Below, one piece after another: positions 54,154-61,916 of a stretch of DNA of 64,000 bases (within the stretch, counting starts at the first letter, position 1; each line of letters starts with the position of its first letter). The DNA lies in NCBI GenBank assembly GCA_945889445.1, contig CAMDBX010000006.1, forward strand, positions 1 to 64,000. The letters run 5' to 3'. Under the pieces are notes generated by a model that saw only the letters and a list, made by a program, of their open reading frames with translations, searched no databases and had not been told where the DNA came from. A program made the position numbers and the translations under genes. This stretch comes from Rhizobium sp. Q54 (lineage in GTDB: Bacteria; Pseudomonadota; Alphaproteobacteria; Rhizobiales; Aestuariivirgaceae).

Positions 54154-54906
54154 TCACCGGAGGTCATTCATAATCGGTTCGATCACCCGGGCCACCCGTT
54201 CCACCCAGTCGTCCACACCTGTTTTGGCGGCAATCAGGTCCTGGCGCACCTCGATCAGGGCGTGCGGCAGGCCGGGAACGGTGCCGTGGGTGTTGAGCGT
54301 ATCGCCTTCAAGCGCCCCGTGATAGGGCTCATTATCGCCCACCACAAGGTCACCCTGCGCCGCGAAGCCGCGGATCATGGCTGTGGCGATCGTCTCGTCC
54401 CGGTCCCACAGGATGCCCACATGCCAGGGCCGCGGCCAGCCGCGCCAGACCGGCGTAAAGGAATGGATCGACACGATCAGGGGCGTGACCCCCTGCCCCT
54501 GCGTCGCCCGGATGGTGTCCGCAACGGCCCGGTGATAGGGCGCGTGGAACCGTTCGATGCGCCGCTGCCGTTCCACCTCGTCCACGTGGCGGTTGCCCGG
54601 CACGGCAGCCCCGTCTGAAATCCGCATGATCAGGGTGGGGTCGTCCAACCCGCGGTTGGGGTCGATGAGCAGCCGCGAGAAGCGCGACAGCACGGCCGGC
54701 GCGTTCAGCCTCGCCGCCAGTCCCAACGTCAAGTCTCTGGCCCCGATGTCATATGCGATGTGGCGGGCGAACTGGGCCGGCGCGATGCCTAAGTCGCCAT
54801 ATTCTGCCGGAACCGCATTCGAAGCGTGGTCGCACAGCAAAATCAGCGGCATAGGAGCCTTTCCCGCCACAATTTCGTACGCATCTCCGGGCGAAATCTT
54901 TGTCAT
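54154..54906 (-). CDS. N-formylglutamate amidohydrolase-family protein
   Basis: The 250-residue cytosolic protein has LLCDHASNAVPAEYGDLG near the N-terminus, SRLLIDPNRGLDDP and VSIHSFTPVWRG, the metal- and substrate-binding features of the family. Family members hydrolyse N-formylglutamate in histidine degradation, but no hut genes are nearby. The neighbourhood with DUF1244, gapR and pyk is conserved in Hyphomicrobiales, suggesting another N-acyl substrate. It is divergent from the DUF1036 gene. Confidence 0.87.
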   Translation of the reverse strand: MTKISPGDAYEIVAGKAPMPLILLCDHASNAVPAEYGDLGIAPAQFARHIAYDIGARDLTLGLAARLNAPAVLSRFSRLLIDPNRGLDDPTLIMRISDGAAVPGNRHVDEVERQRRIERFHAPYHRAVADTIRATQGQGVTPLIVSIHSFTPVWRGWPRPWHVGILWDRDETIATAMIRGFAAQGDLVVGDNEPYHGALEGDTLNTHGTVPGLPHALIEVRQDLIAAKTGVDDWVERVARVIEPIMNDLR

Positions 54907-55050
54907 GGACTGGCCATATAGATGAGGCTAATCCCTCAGTCATCCGGTTACGCCGCGCAAATCGGTGGGCTTTTGCTCATCCAGTTGACGTGGCTTAAGT
55001 CAGATTGGAAAACTATGACAGATTCGCGGAACTTTTCCGGAGGCGGCAGA

Positions 55051-55479
55051 ATGCTTCGCAACACGGCGCTGGTGGCAGGCGCGCTCTTGATGGCCGGTTT
55101 CATGGCCGCTCCGGCCAAGGCCGATCTAAAGCTCTGCAACAAGACGGAAAGCCGCGTCGGCGTGGCCCTGGGCTACAAGGACAAGGAAGGCTGGGCCACC
55201 GAAGGCTGGTGGACCATCGCCCCGCAGAAATGCATGCCGCTTCTGAAGGGCGACCTCATCGCCCGTTACTATTATGTCTTCGCTGTCGACTACGACAAGG
55301 GCGGCTCGTGGGGCGGCAAGTCGATCATGTGCACGCGTGACAAGGTCTTCACCATCCGCGGCATCGAGGACTGCGAGGGTCGCGGCTACACCAAGACCGG
55401 CTTCTTCGAAGTGGACACCGGCGAGGAAACGGACTGGACGGTCTCGCTCTCCGGCGAGAAGACCACGCAAGGAAAATAA
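55051..55479 (+). CDS. DUF1036 family secreted protein
   Basis: The 142-residue protein has a signal peptide (MLRNTALVAGALLMAGFMAA, cleavage after AKA) and the DUF1036 core. This reads LKLCNKTESRVGVALGYKD, GWWTIAPQKCMPLL, and paired cysteines in SIMCTRDK and IEDCEGRGY. It is periplasmic with probably two disulfides; function is unknown. The start at 55051 has a strong GGAGG site; ATGs further upstream lack one. The stop overlaps the pyk start (TAATG), so the two are coupled. Confidence 0.9.
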   Translation: MLRNTALVAGALLMAGFMAAPAKADLKLCNKTESRVGVALGYKDKEGWATEGWWTIAPQKCMPLLKGDLIARYYYVFAVDYDKGGSWGGKSIMCTRDKVFTIRGIEDCEGRGYTKTGFFEVDTGEETDWTVSLSGEKTTQGK

Positions 55480-56894
55480 TGCGCCGAAATCGCAATGTGA
55501 AGATCGTGGCAACGCTGGGACCAGCGTCGTCATCGCCCGAGATGCTGGAAAAGCTGTTCCGCGCCGGGGTGGATGTGTTCCGCATCAACATGAGCCACAC
55601 CCAGCATGACCTGCTGCGTCAACTCCATCATGACATCCGCGCCGTCGAGGCGCGACTGAAGCGCCCCATCGGCATCCTGGCTGACCTGCAGGGCCCGAAG
55701 ATTCGCATCGGCACCTTCGCGGCGAAGGAAGCCAAGCTGTTGCCCGACGACATCTTCGTCTTCGACACTGACAAGACGCCGGGTGACGCAACGCGCGTCT
55801 ACCTGCCGCATCCCGAAATCTTCGCCTCCGCGCGGGTCGGCGACAATCTGCTGCTCAATGACGGTCGCCTGCGCGTCGAAATCATCAAGGCAGAGCCGAC
55901 GAAGCTGACCACCAAGGTGATCTTCGGCGGCGTGCTGTCGGATCGCAAGGGCGTGAACCTGCCCGACACGGTGATCCCCATTCCGGCACTCACTGAAAAA
56001 GACCGTGCTGACCTCGAAGCCGCCGCCTCGGTTGGCGTCGACTGGATCGCGCTCTCCTTCGTGCAGCGTGCCGATGACGTGGCCGAGGCCCGCAAGCTCA
56101 TCGCCGGCCGCGCCGGCGTCATGGCCAAGATCGAGAAGCCTGCCGCTCTCACCGTGCTCGATGAGATTCTCGAGATCGCCGATGGCCTGATGGTCGCGCG
56201 TGGCGATTTGGGCGTTGAATTGCCGCTCGAAACCGTTCCGGCAAAGCAGAAGCAGATCACCCGTGCGGCGCGGCGCGTCGGCAAGCCGGTGATCGTTGCC
56301 ACGCAGATGCTGGAATCGATGATCGTCGAGCCGGTGCCGACGCGCGCCGAAGTCTCCGACGTCGCCACCGCGGTTTATGAAGGTGCGGACGCCATCATGC
56401 TCTCGGCCGAAAGCGCCACCGGCGCCTGGCCCGACAAGGCCGTGGCCACCATGGACCGCATCGCCCAGGCGGTGGAGCGTGACCAGCTCTATCGCGGCAT
56501 CATCACTGCCCAGCGCACCGAGCCGCAGCCAACGAGTGCGGATGCGATCTCGAGTGCTGCGCGCTCGATCTCGGAAACCCTCAAGCTCGCGGCCATCGTC
56601 TGCTACACGGGCTCTGGCTCCACCGGGCTCCGCATGTCGCGTGAGCGTCCGGACACGCCGATCATTGCCTTGACGCCGATTGCCACCACGGCCCGCCGCC
56701 TCGCCCTGGCGTGGGGCCTGCATTGTGTGCTGACGGAAGATGCGGCCGACCTAGACGACATGGTCACCCGCGCCACCGGCATCGCCCAGCGCGAAGGCTT
56801 CGCCGAAGCCGGCCAGCGCATCATCATCACCGCCGGCCTGCCGCTGGGCACGCCAGGCGCCACGAATATGCTGCGCATCGCCTACGTCAGCTAG
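55479..56894 (+). CDS. pyk: Pyruvate kinase
   Basis: The 471-residue cytosolic enzyme makes pyruvate and ATP from phosphoenolpyruvate. Motifs: KIVATLGPAS, VFRINMSH, ILADLQGPKIRIG, the active-site VMAKIEKPAAL, ARGDLGVELP and VIVATQMLESMI, then the C-terminal domain (SERPDTPIIALTP-like segment). Length is normal. It begins in the stop codon of DUF1036, an arrangement typical of the order. An intrinsic terminator follows 30 bases after the stop. Confidence 0.97.
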   Translation: MRRNRNVKIVATLGPASSSPEMLEKLFRAGVDVFRINMSHTQHDLLRQLHHDIRAVEARLKRPIGILADLQGPKIRIGTFAAKEAKLLPDDIFVFDTDKTPGDATRVYLPHPEIFASARVGDNLLLNDGRLRVEIIKAEPTKLTTKVIFGGVLSDRKGVNLPDTVIPIPALTEKDRADLEAAASVGVDWIALSFVQRADDVAEARKLIAGRAGVMAKIEKPAALTVLDEILEIADGLMVARGDLGVELPLETVPAKQKQITRAARRVGKPVIVATQMLESMIVEPVPTRAEVSDVATAVYEGADAIMLSAESATGAWPDKAVATMDRIAQAVERDQLYRGIITAQRTEPQPTSADAISSAARSISETLKLAAIVCYTGSGSTGLRMSRERPDTPIIALTPIATTARRLALAWGLHCVLTEDAADLDDMVTRATGIAQREGFAEAGQRIIITAGLPLGTPGATNMLRIAYVS

Positions 56895-56924
56895 GGACGC
56901 TTTCCGTCACACGGAACTCATCAT

Positions 56925-56952
56925 GCCCGGGCTCGTCCCGGGCTTCTTTTTT
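56925..56952 (+). terminator. Intrinsic terminator of pyk
   Basis: GCCCGGG (56925-56931) pairs with CCCGGGC (56937-56943) across CTCGT and is followed by TTCTTTTTT. It lies 30 bases after the pyk stop. Confidence 0.85.
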
Positions 56953-56967
56953 GTGGTTGAGATCACG

Positions 56968-57036
56968 TCTTCTCCCGCTCCTCCAGCAGGAGAGGAAGGG
57001 ACCTGTTGCGAATGCAACGGGTTGATGAGGGAACGT
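56968..57036. repeat. Dispersed intergenic repeat family B, partial copy 3
   Basis: CTTCTCCCGCTCCTCCAGCA followed by GGAGAGGAAGGGACCTGTTG and TTGATGAGGGAACGT corresponds to the left module of the copies at 4439 and 45400. The right hairpin is missing. It lies between the pyk terminator and the AT-richer upstream region (57061-57194) of the leader-like gene pair. Confidence 0.55.
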
Positions 57037-57194
57037 GCACGACACGCGCCGGAGACATGCATCGCTCACTACCTCTAAAATGGAGAGTCACACAATCTTT
57101 GCTTGTTTTCGGTTGATCTTCCGGCTAGCTTTCTTACGCTACGTCATACCGTGCGGCATCTTTCCACACAACCCATTGAAACAATGAGGATATC

Positions 57195-57614
57195 ATGGAA
57201 CAGAAAGCTTATCTTCAGAACAAGCTCGAGGAGCTGACGCGCGAGCAGCTCATCGTGAAGTCCCAGCTTGATCGTGAGCGCCTGGTCACCATCACCGGCA
57301 ATCTCATCGATACCATCACCTCCCCGAAGTTCATCGAAAACATGCGCCAGTTCAGGGAGCGCGCTGCCAAGGGCGCCAGCTTCGAGGAAGCGGGCGATCT
57401 CATGTCGCTGGAAAGCCTGCGTGCTGCGGGCGCCGACATTCCAAAGGACTTCCGGCTCACCAGCCGGGTCTTCGAAGACCGCGAGACCGGCTTCAAGATC
57501 GAAATCAAGCCACCGCGCGGCATCGACGACGACGGCATGGGTCGGGTGGCATGGGGCGCCTGTGCCGGTGGCGGCGCGGCAACGGTCTGCGGCTGTGCTG
57601 GTGGCTCCACCTGA
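57195..57614 (+). CDS. Nitrile-hydratase-leader-like protein with Cys/Gly-rich C-terminus; putative RiPP precursor
   Basis: The 139-residue product starts with a GAGG site at good spacing. Residues 1-60 are helical and charged. Residues ~36-107 match by pattern the NHLP type of leader peptide: IDTITSPKFIENM, then LRAAGADIPKDFRL and FEDRETGFKIEIKPP. The last ~27 residues differ completely: Gly/Ala/Cys-rich, GRVAWGACAGGGAATVCGC with three cysteines (123, 132, 134), as in core peptides of ribosomal natural products. A related gene lies 42 bases downstream. No modifying enzyme or exporter is adjacent, so this is an orphan candidate. It could instead be a secreted or metal-binding small protein. 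Confidence 0.65.
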   Translation: MEQKAYLQNKLEELTREQLIVKSQLDRERLVTITGNLIDTITSPKFIENMRQFRERAAKGASFEEAGDLMSLESLRAAGADIPKDFRLTSRVFEDRETGFKIEIKPPRGIDDDGMGRVAWGACAGGGAATVCGCAGGST

Positions 57615-57656
57615 TCCGTCTGGTCTTCAGTCAGAGGCTATAGAGAGGAGAGACAG

Positions 57657-58130
57657 ATGAGCGAGAGTGAAGCCGCAACTGCGGCCTACAGTCACCTGGC
57701 CTATTCGCAGTCCGATCTGCAGCAGGTCATGCGGGAGCACTACGCGAAGATCATTGATTTCGTGACGTCGCCTCCGTTCAAGGCTCTCATGCTGGAGATG
57801 TCGGCAATGAGCCATATGGAACGCCCCGGCTTCGTGGCAGACGTACTCCTGGATGATGGCGAACTCGAGCGGCGCGGCGTTGTCGTGCCGGACGGGATAC
57901 TCCTTCAGCGATCGGCCTTCGGAGATCGCAGGCCAACCTTGTTCGCGGTGAAGCATTTCCTGCCCGAAGGCTTCAACGACGTCTGGCAGAACGTGAACAT
58001 CACCTTCGACAATGAGTACCTCGACGAGGCGGTGCCGCGGTCGCGGGATGTCTGCTGGCGCCCGCCGCTGGAGCCTGCCCACCAGGCCTTGGCGATGGCG
58101 CGCAATATTCCGCTCGAGCAGCAGCCTTAG
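57657..58130 (+). CDS. Nitrile-hydratase-leader-like protein, paralogue of the upstream gene
   Basis: The 157-residue protein has a strong GAGAGGAGAG ribosome site. It aligns with residues ~36-113 of the preceding protein: IIDFVTSPPFKAL with LIDTITSPKFIEN, LERRGVVVPDGILLQR with LRAAGADIPKDFRLTS, and FGDRRPTLFAVKHFLPEGFND with FEDRETGFKIEIKPPRGIDD. Instead of a Cys/Gly tail it continues ~45 residues (NITFDNEYLDEAVP onward) with one cysteine at 133. It may be a second precursor, an immunity or partner protein, or a divergent copy. It is co-transcribed with the first gene; a hairpin follows at 58151. Confidence 0.65.
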   Translation: MSESEAATAAYSHLAYSQSDLQQVMREHYAKIIDFVTSPPFKALMLEMSAMSHMERPGFVADVLLDDGELERRGVVVPDGILLQRSAFGDRRPTLFAVKHFLPEGFNDVWQNVNITFDNEYLDEAVPRSRDVCWRPPLEPAHQALAMARNIPLEQQP

Positions 58131-58150
58131 CTGCACCACACATGAAGTCG

Positions 58151-58179
58151 GTCATGCCCGGGCGCGTACCGGGCATGAC
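58151..58179. terminator. Strong 11-bp hairpin after the leader-like gene pair
   Basis: GTCATGCCCGG (58151-58161) pairs with CCGGGCATGAC (58169-58179) across seven bases. The following CTCTTTCG is only weakly T-rich, so termination is likely but not certain. It also lies between convergent genes and could serve both. Confidence 0.6.
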
Positions 58180-58233
58180 TCTTTCGTCAGTCGAGCCGTT
58201 GGTCTGAATGTGCGTGCAAAGGGGCAGACGGGT

Positions 58234-58845
58234 TTAGATCCCCTGCTCCACCAGGTCGATTTCCTTGATCGCCGCCTTGACGTCTTCCAGCGTCGGGTTC
58301 ACCGCCAGCGCATCTTCATAGGCTTCGCGGGCGGCGGAGAGCTTCTTCTGACGCTCGAGGATCATGCCCTTGCCGGCCAGCGCACCGAAATGGCGCGGCT
58401 CGAGGTCCAGCACCTTGGCGATGTCGCTCAACGCGTCGTCATACTTCTTCATCATGAAATAGAGCGTGGCGCGCTTGTTCCAGGCCTCGGCAAAGTCCGG
58501 ATTGGCACCGATCAGCCGGTTGAGGATCGACAGTGCCTCGGCAGGTGCACCGTCCTCGATCGCCCGCTTGGACTGTGCCAGCAAAACCTCCGCAGTGGGG
58601 GAATCCGAGGCGCTCCACAATTCCCAGATCCGTTCCTCCACCTTGTCGCTCGGCATGCCCTTGCGGTGCAGGTGCGCGAACAGGGTGTCGAGTTGATCGG
58701 CGCGGAGTTCGGCCGGCGACTTCTGCTGTTCGACCGGGGCTGCCGCGCCCGGCAGGGGTGGTGCGTCATCCACGGCGGGCGCCTCCTCGGCAAGGGCGGC
58801 GGAGGTCAGGGCGATGACGGCAAGAAGGGTTGGAAGGCCACGCAT
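58234..58845 (-). CDS. Secreted tetratricopeptide repeat protein
   Basis: The 203-residue protein has a signal peptide (MRGLPTLLAVIALTSAALAE), a Pro/Ala-rich linker, and three or more TPR units: LSILNRLIGANPDFAEAWNK, RATLYFMMKKYDDALSDIAKVL and AAREAYEDALAVNPTLEDVK. It is periplasmic or envelope-associated, with unknown partners; homologues of this length next to rpmJ are common in the order. It is downstream of rpmJ on the same strand but separated by a terminator. Confidence 0.87.
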   Translation of the reverse strand: MRGLPTLLAVIALTSAALAEEAPAVDDAPPLPGAAAPVEQQKSPAELRADQLDTLFAHLHRKGMPSDKVEERIWELWSASDSPTAEVLLAQSKRAIEDGAPAEALSILNRLIGANPDFAEAWNKRATLYFMMKKYDDALSDIAKVLDLEPRHFGALAGKGMILERQKKLSAAREAYEDALAVNPTLEDVKAAIKEIDLVEQGI

Positions 58846-58875
58846 CGTCCCACTCTACACCGCATTTCATGGCAA

Positions 58876-58912
58876 CAAAAAGAGCGCCGTGGACGGCATC
58901 CCGTCCACGGCG
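58876..58912 (-). terminator. Intrinsic terminator of rpmJ
   Basis: CGCCGTGGACGG (58885-58896) pairs with CCGTCCACGGCG (58901-58912); read on the minus strand the hairpin is followed by CTCTTTTTG. It lies 26 bases after the rpmJ stop. Confidence 0.9.
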
Positions 58913-58938
58913 TTCACAATTCCGGCAGAAGCGTGAGC

Positions 58939-59064
58939 TTAACCCTGGCGCGCCTTGAAGCGCGGATTGGTCTTGTTGATGATGTAGATACGGCCCTTGC
59001 GGCGCACCATGCGGTTGTCGCGGTGGCGCTTCAGCAGGGATTTGAGAGAATTGCGGACTTTCAT
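58939..59064 (-). CDS. rpmJ: 50S ribosomal protein L36
   Basis: The 41-residue protein starts [17 protein letters not shown] and ends [11 protein letters not shown]. It is the longer bL36 type without the CCHC zinc ligands, standard for many alphaproteobacteria. The start at 59064 gives the canonical N-terminus; the open frame upstream is not coding. With L31 elsewhere in the window also zinc-free, both zinc-linked small ribosomal proteins here are of the zinc-independent kind. Confidence 0.95.
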   Translation of the reverse strand: MKVRNSLKSLLKRHRDNRMVRRKGRIYIINKTNPRFKARQG

Positions 59065-59176
59065 GGACTTCACCTGATAATTCAGGCACAAGGAGCGCCG
59101 CGCCCCGTCCTGCCTGTTGAACACAGGCGGTTCCTTAGCGGGGCCACCCTTGGCTGTCAACCAATCGTCCCTTGCT

Positions 59177-59410
59177 ATGCCCGATCTTGCATCCCACTCA
59201 GAATTCCTCATCACCCTCGCCGTTTTCCTCGTCGCCGGCGGCATCGTGGCCTATCTGTCCTGGGCCGACAAGCGCCCCCGCAAGAGCCTCGAACCGCGCC
59301 TGTTTTCCGGCACGCCAATCGTGCTGCTCTTTGGATTCATTGCGCTTTTGGCCCTGGTGCATCTCGTCAACATGGGCGGCTTAACAACCGGCCACCGCCC
59401 GAGGCTCTGA
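59177..59410 (+). CDS. Small two-helix membrane protein of unknown function
   Basis: The 77-residue product ([20 protein letters not shown] onward) has two hydrophobic segments (about residues 8-27 and 48-68) separated by a basic loop [11 protein letters not shown]. No known domain is recognised, although the pattern is protein-like. The start at 59177 is chosen because it places the first helix at the N-terminus; an in-frame ATG at 59117 would overlap the rpmJ promoter region. The MaoC-type gene begins six bases after the stop, suggesting an operon. Confidence 0.65.
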   Translation: MPDLASHSEFLITLAVFLVAGGIVAYLSWADKRPRKSLEPRLFSGTPIVLLFGFIALLALVHLVNMGGLTTGHRPRL

Positions 59411-59415
59411 CCGCC

Positions 59416-59856
59416 ATGCTCCCCCCCAGCCAGACGCTCTACTTCGAAGACCTGGCACTCGGCATGACCGAGACCTACGTCAAGGAGGTGAAGTCCTCTG
59501 ACGTCGTGGGCTTCGCCGAGATCTCTGGCGACCGGAACCCCATCCACCTGTCGGAACACTTCGCCGCCCGCACCCCCTTCGGCAGTCGAATCGCCCACGG
59601 CCTCTACACGGCGAGCCTGATCTCGGCCGTGATCGGCACCAGGCTCCCGGGCCCCGGAGCGGTCTACATGTCCCAGACGCTGAACTTCAAGGCACCGGTC
59701 AGGATCGGCGACATGGTGGAAGCCTCCGTCGAGGTGGTCGAACTGGCCGAGAAGGGCCGCCGCGTGAAGCTCGCCTGCCGCTGCAAGGTCGGCGACACGC
59801 TGGTGCTGGAGGGTGAAGCACTGGTGAAGGTGCCCGGCAAGCCCGAGGGCTACTGA
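59416..59856 (+). CDS. MaoC family dehydratase, PhaJ-like (R)-enoyl-CoA hydratase
   Basis: The 146-residue hot-dog-fold protein carries the hydratase motif SGDRNPIHLSEHFA followed by FGSRIAHGLYTASLIS, with the catalytic Asp and His of the R-hydratase family. It hydrates trans-2-enoyl-CoA to (R)-3-hydroxyacyl-CoA, a link between beta-oxidation and polyhydroxyalkanoate synthesis, or acts on related thioesters. The ATG at 59416 gives a normal length; the long open frame upstream is antisense to the TPR gene and not coding. Confidence 0.87.
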   Translation: MLPPSQTLYFEDLALGMTETYVKEVKSSDVVGFAEISGDRNPIHLSEHFAARTPFGSRIAHGLYTASLISAVIGTRLPGPGAVYMSQTLNFKAPVRIGDMVEASVEVVELAEKGRRVKLACRCKVGDTLVLEGEALVKVPGKPEGY

Positions 59857-59932
59857 GGCTCCTAGGCTACTGAGGCTCCTTGACTCCTGATGACGCGCCA
59901 CTAGCCTTCCTGAAAAATTCCGGGAGGACGTC

Positions 59933-60385
59933 ATGCTGCGCAACTTCGACAACCGCCTCAACGCGGACGTGATCCGCTGTCTCCGTGCCATGGGCCACGG
60001 CGACGACCTGATCATCTGCGACACCAACTTCCCCGCCGATTCGGTCGCCCGCCACACGGTCACGGGTGAACTGCTGCGCATGGACAATCTCACCGCGGCA
60101 GAAGCGATCGACGCCATCCTCTCGGTCATGCCGCTCGACAGCTTCGTCGACACGCCGGCCGAGCGCATGGAGATGGTGGGCAAGCCCGCCGAGATTCCGC
60201 CCGTCCAGGCCGAGGTCCAGAAGGTCATCGATGCCCGGGAAGGCAAGTCCTGGCCGATGGGCTCGATCGAGCGCTTCGCCTTCTATGAAAAGGCGCGCGA
60301 TGCCTATGCCGTCATCGTCACCGGCGAGACGCGCTTTTACGGCTGCTTCGTCCTCAAGAAGGGCGTGATCCCGCCGAAGGCATGA
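59933..60385 (+). CDS. RbsD/FucU family sugar mutarotase
   Basis: The 150-residue cytosolic protein begins MLRNFDNRLNADVIRCLRAMGHGDDL, with the HGD motif typical of FucU/RbsD, and has DTNFPADSVAR and the C-terminal TGETRFYGCFVLKKGVI. It interconverts anomers of fucose or ribose-like sugars to aid kinases or isomerases. The C-terminal form favours FucU over RbsD. It overlaps the ribokinase start by an ATGA, fitting a sugar salvage role. A GGGAGG ribosome site precedes it. Confidence 0.88.
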   Translation: MLRNFDNRLNADVIRCLRAMGHGDDLIICDTNFPADSVARHTVTGELLRMDNLTAAEAIDAILSVMPLDSFVDTPAERMEMVGKPAEIPPVQAEVQKVIDAREGKSWPMGSIERFAFYEKARDAYAVIVTGETRFYGCFVLKKGVIPPKA

Positions 60386-61311
60386 GCGCGATGAAGCAGG
60401 GCATCGCCATCCTCGGCATATTCGTCGCCGATCTCGCCTTCCGTGCCGGCCGCCAGCCCGTCATGGGTGAAACGCTGATGGGCTCCGGCTTCGCGATGGG
60501 CCCGGGCGGCAAGGGCTCGAACCAGGCCGTCGCCGCCGCCCGCGCCGGAGGCAGGGTCAGCTTCATCTCAAGGCTGGGCAAGGATGCCTTCGGCGACATC
60601 GCGGTGGCGACATGGAAGGCCGAGGGCATCACACCCCACGTCGCCCTCGCTCCCGATGAACCCACCGGTGCCGCCTATATCTTCGTCAGCGACGAGACCG
60701 GCGAGAACGCCATCATCGTGGTGCCGGGTGCTGCAGGCGGTCTGTCGTCAAAGGATGTCGAAGCCGCGCGTGGCGCCATCGAGGGTGCGAAGGTCTTCGT
60801 CACCCAGCTGGAACAGCCCATCGACGCAGCGCGCAAGGGCTTGGAGATCGCGCGGGCCGCGGGCGCCATCACCGTCTTCAACCCCGCCCCCGCCGCACCC
60901 GTGCCTGCCGACATCTACGCGCTGTGCGACTACGTCATCCCCAACGAGACGGAAGCCGCAGCCCTCACGGGCCTTCCCGTTGACACCGATGAGCAGGCCC
61001 GCAAGGCCGGTGACGCACTGCTGGCCATGGGTGCGAAGAACGCGCTCATCACGCTCGGCGCACGCGGCGCACTGCTGCATAACGCCAAGGGCTCCGCGCT
61101 GATCACGTCCTTCAACGCCGGCAAGGTGGTGGAAACGGCCGGTGCGGGCGACGCCTTCGTCGGTGCCTTCGCAGCAAGCCTTGCCGAAGGCATGGAACCT
61201 GCCGCAGCCGCCCGCTTCGGCTGTGCGGCCGCAGGCATCTCCGTCACCCGCCCCGGCACGGCGCCTGCCATGCCCACGCGGCATGAGATCGAAGCGCTGC
61301 TCAGAGCCTGA
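60382..61311 (+). CDS. rbsK: Ribokinase (PfkB family)
   Basis: The 309-residue cytosolic kinase phosphorylates ribose or a related sugar. It has the PfkB signature 1 region (MGPGGKGSNQAVAAARAGG near residue 40) and signature 2 with the catalytic Asp in TAGAGDAFVGAFAASL near residue 255. Other features include FNPAPAAPVP and DYVIPNETEAAALTG. It is coupled to the FucU/RbsD gene by overlap, and its 3' end overlaps the convergent unknown gene by 11 bases. No sugar transporter gene is present in the window. Confidence 0.9.
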   Translation: MSAMKQGIAILGIFVADLAFRAGRQPVMGETLMGSGFAMGPGGKGSNQAVAAARAGGRVSFISRLGKDAFGDIAVATWKAEGITPHVALAPDEPTGAAYIFVSDETGENAIIVVPGAAGGLSSKDVEAARGAIEGAKVFVTQLEQPIDAARKGLEIARAAGAITVFNPAPAAPVPADIYALCDYVIPNETEAAALTGLPVDTDEQARKAGDALLAMGAKNALITLGARGALLHNAKGSALITSFNAGKVVETAGAGDAFVGAFAASLAEGMEPAAAARFGCAAAGISVTRPGTAPAMPTRHEIEALLRA

Positions 61312-61831
61312 CGAGCGCTGCGCGCACCACCGCGCGTTCCGCCGGGTCGAGGCGCAGCACGTCGGTCGGGTGATGGGTTTGCAGGCGGTCCGCCGCATGG
61401 TCGCACAAGGTGAGATAGGCCTCGACGTCACCACCCGTCGCCAGCAGCCTCTTCGTGCCGCACAAAGACTCGAGATGGCCCACGAGATAGCCCGCATCGG
61501 CCAGCGGGTCGGCGGCCGCGAGTGTGGCACGCGATGAGGGAACCTTGCGCGGCACAAGTTGCAGTGCCTGCACCACGTCCGGTGCCTGCGCCGTGAGTGC
61601 CGCCAGCAGCGCCACGCCACCGTCAGCCTCGGCATCCTCGCCGTGCTTCAGTGACTGGTGCCGCGCAAAGCCCGCGACGTAGCCCGCCGTGAACGCGTTA
61701 TTGGCCGCGCCCTGCTCACCCACTGAGGCCAGCGCCGCCGTCACGGCCTTGCGCAGTACCGCAGCAGCGCGCTCCTCGCCCTCGCCCATGGGCACCACCG
61801 CCACGTCAATGCGCGGCTTGCGGCGGTTCAT
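61301..61831 (-). CDS. Hypothetical protein, alanine-rich
   Basis: The 176-residue product begins MNRRKPRIDVAVVPMGEGEE and is rich in Ala, Leu and charged residues with no membrane segment. It appears helical and cytosolic; no family is recognised. The ATG at 61831 has GGAG upstream, ten bases away; the alternative at 61852 is less likely. It overlaps the end of the ribokinase gene tail-to-tail, and a strong hairpin lies between it and the amino-acid binding protein gene upstream. Confidence 0.6.
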   Translation of the reverse strand: MNRRKPRIDVAVVPMGEGEERAAAVLRKAVTAALASVGEQGAANNAFTAGYVAGFARHQSLKHGEDAEADGGVALLAALTAQAPDVVQALQLVPRKVPSSRATLAAADPLADAGYLVGHLESLCGTKRLLATGGDVEAYLTLCDHAADRLQTHHPTDVLRLDPAERAVVRAALVRL

Positions 61832-61867
61832 GTTGATGTCTCTCCAGCCCATGATGGTGTTCTCGCA

Positions 61868-61899
61868 AAAGACAGGGGCCGCGGCAAGCCGCGGCCCCT
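61868..61899 (-). terminator. Terminator of the amino-acid binding protein gene
   Basis: GGGGCCGCGG (61876-61885) pairs with CCGCGGCCCC (61890-61899); on the minus strand it is followed by TGTCTTTT. It lies 18 bases after the stop codon of the binding-protein gene. Confidence 0.8.
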
Positions 61900-61916
61900 T
61901 CAGCGATGAAGAAAGA

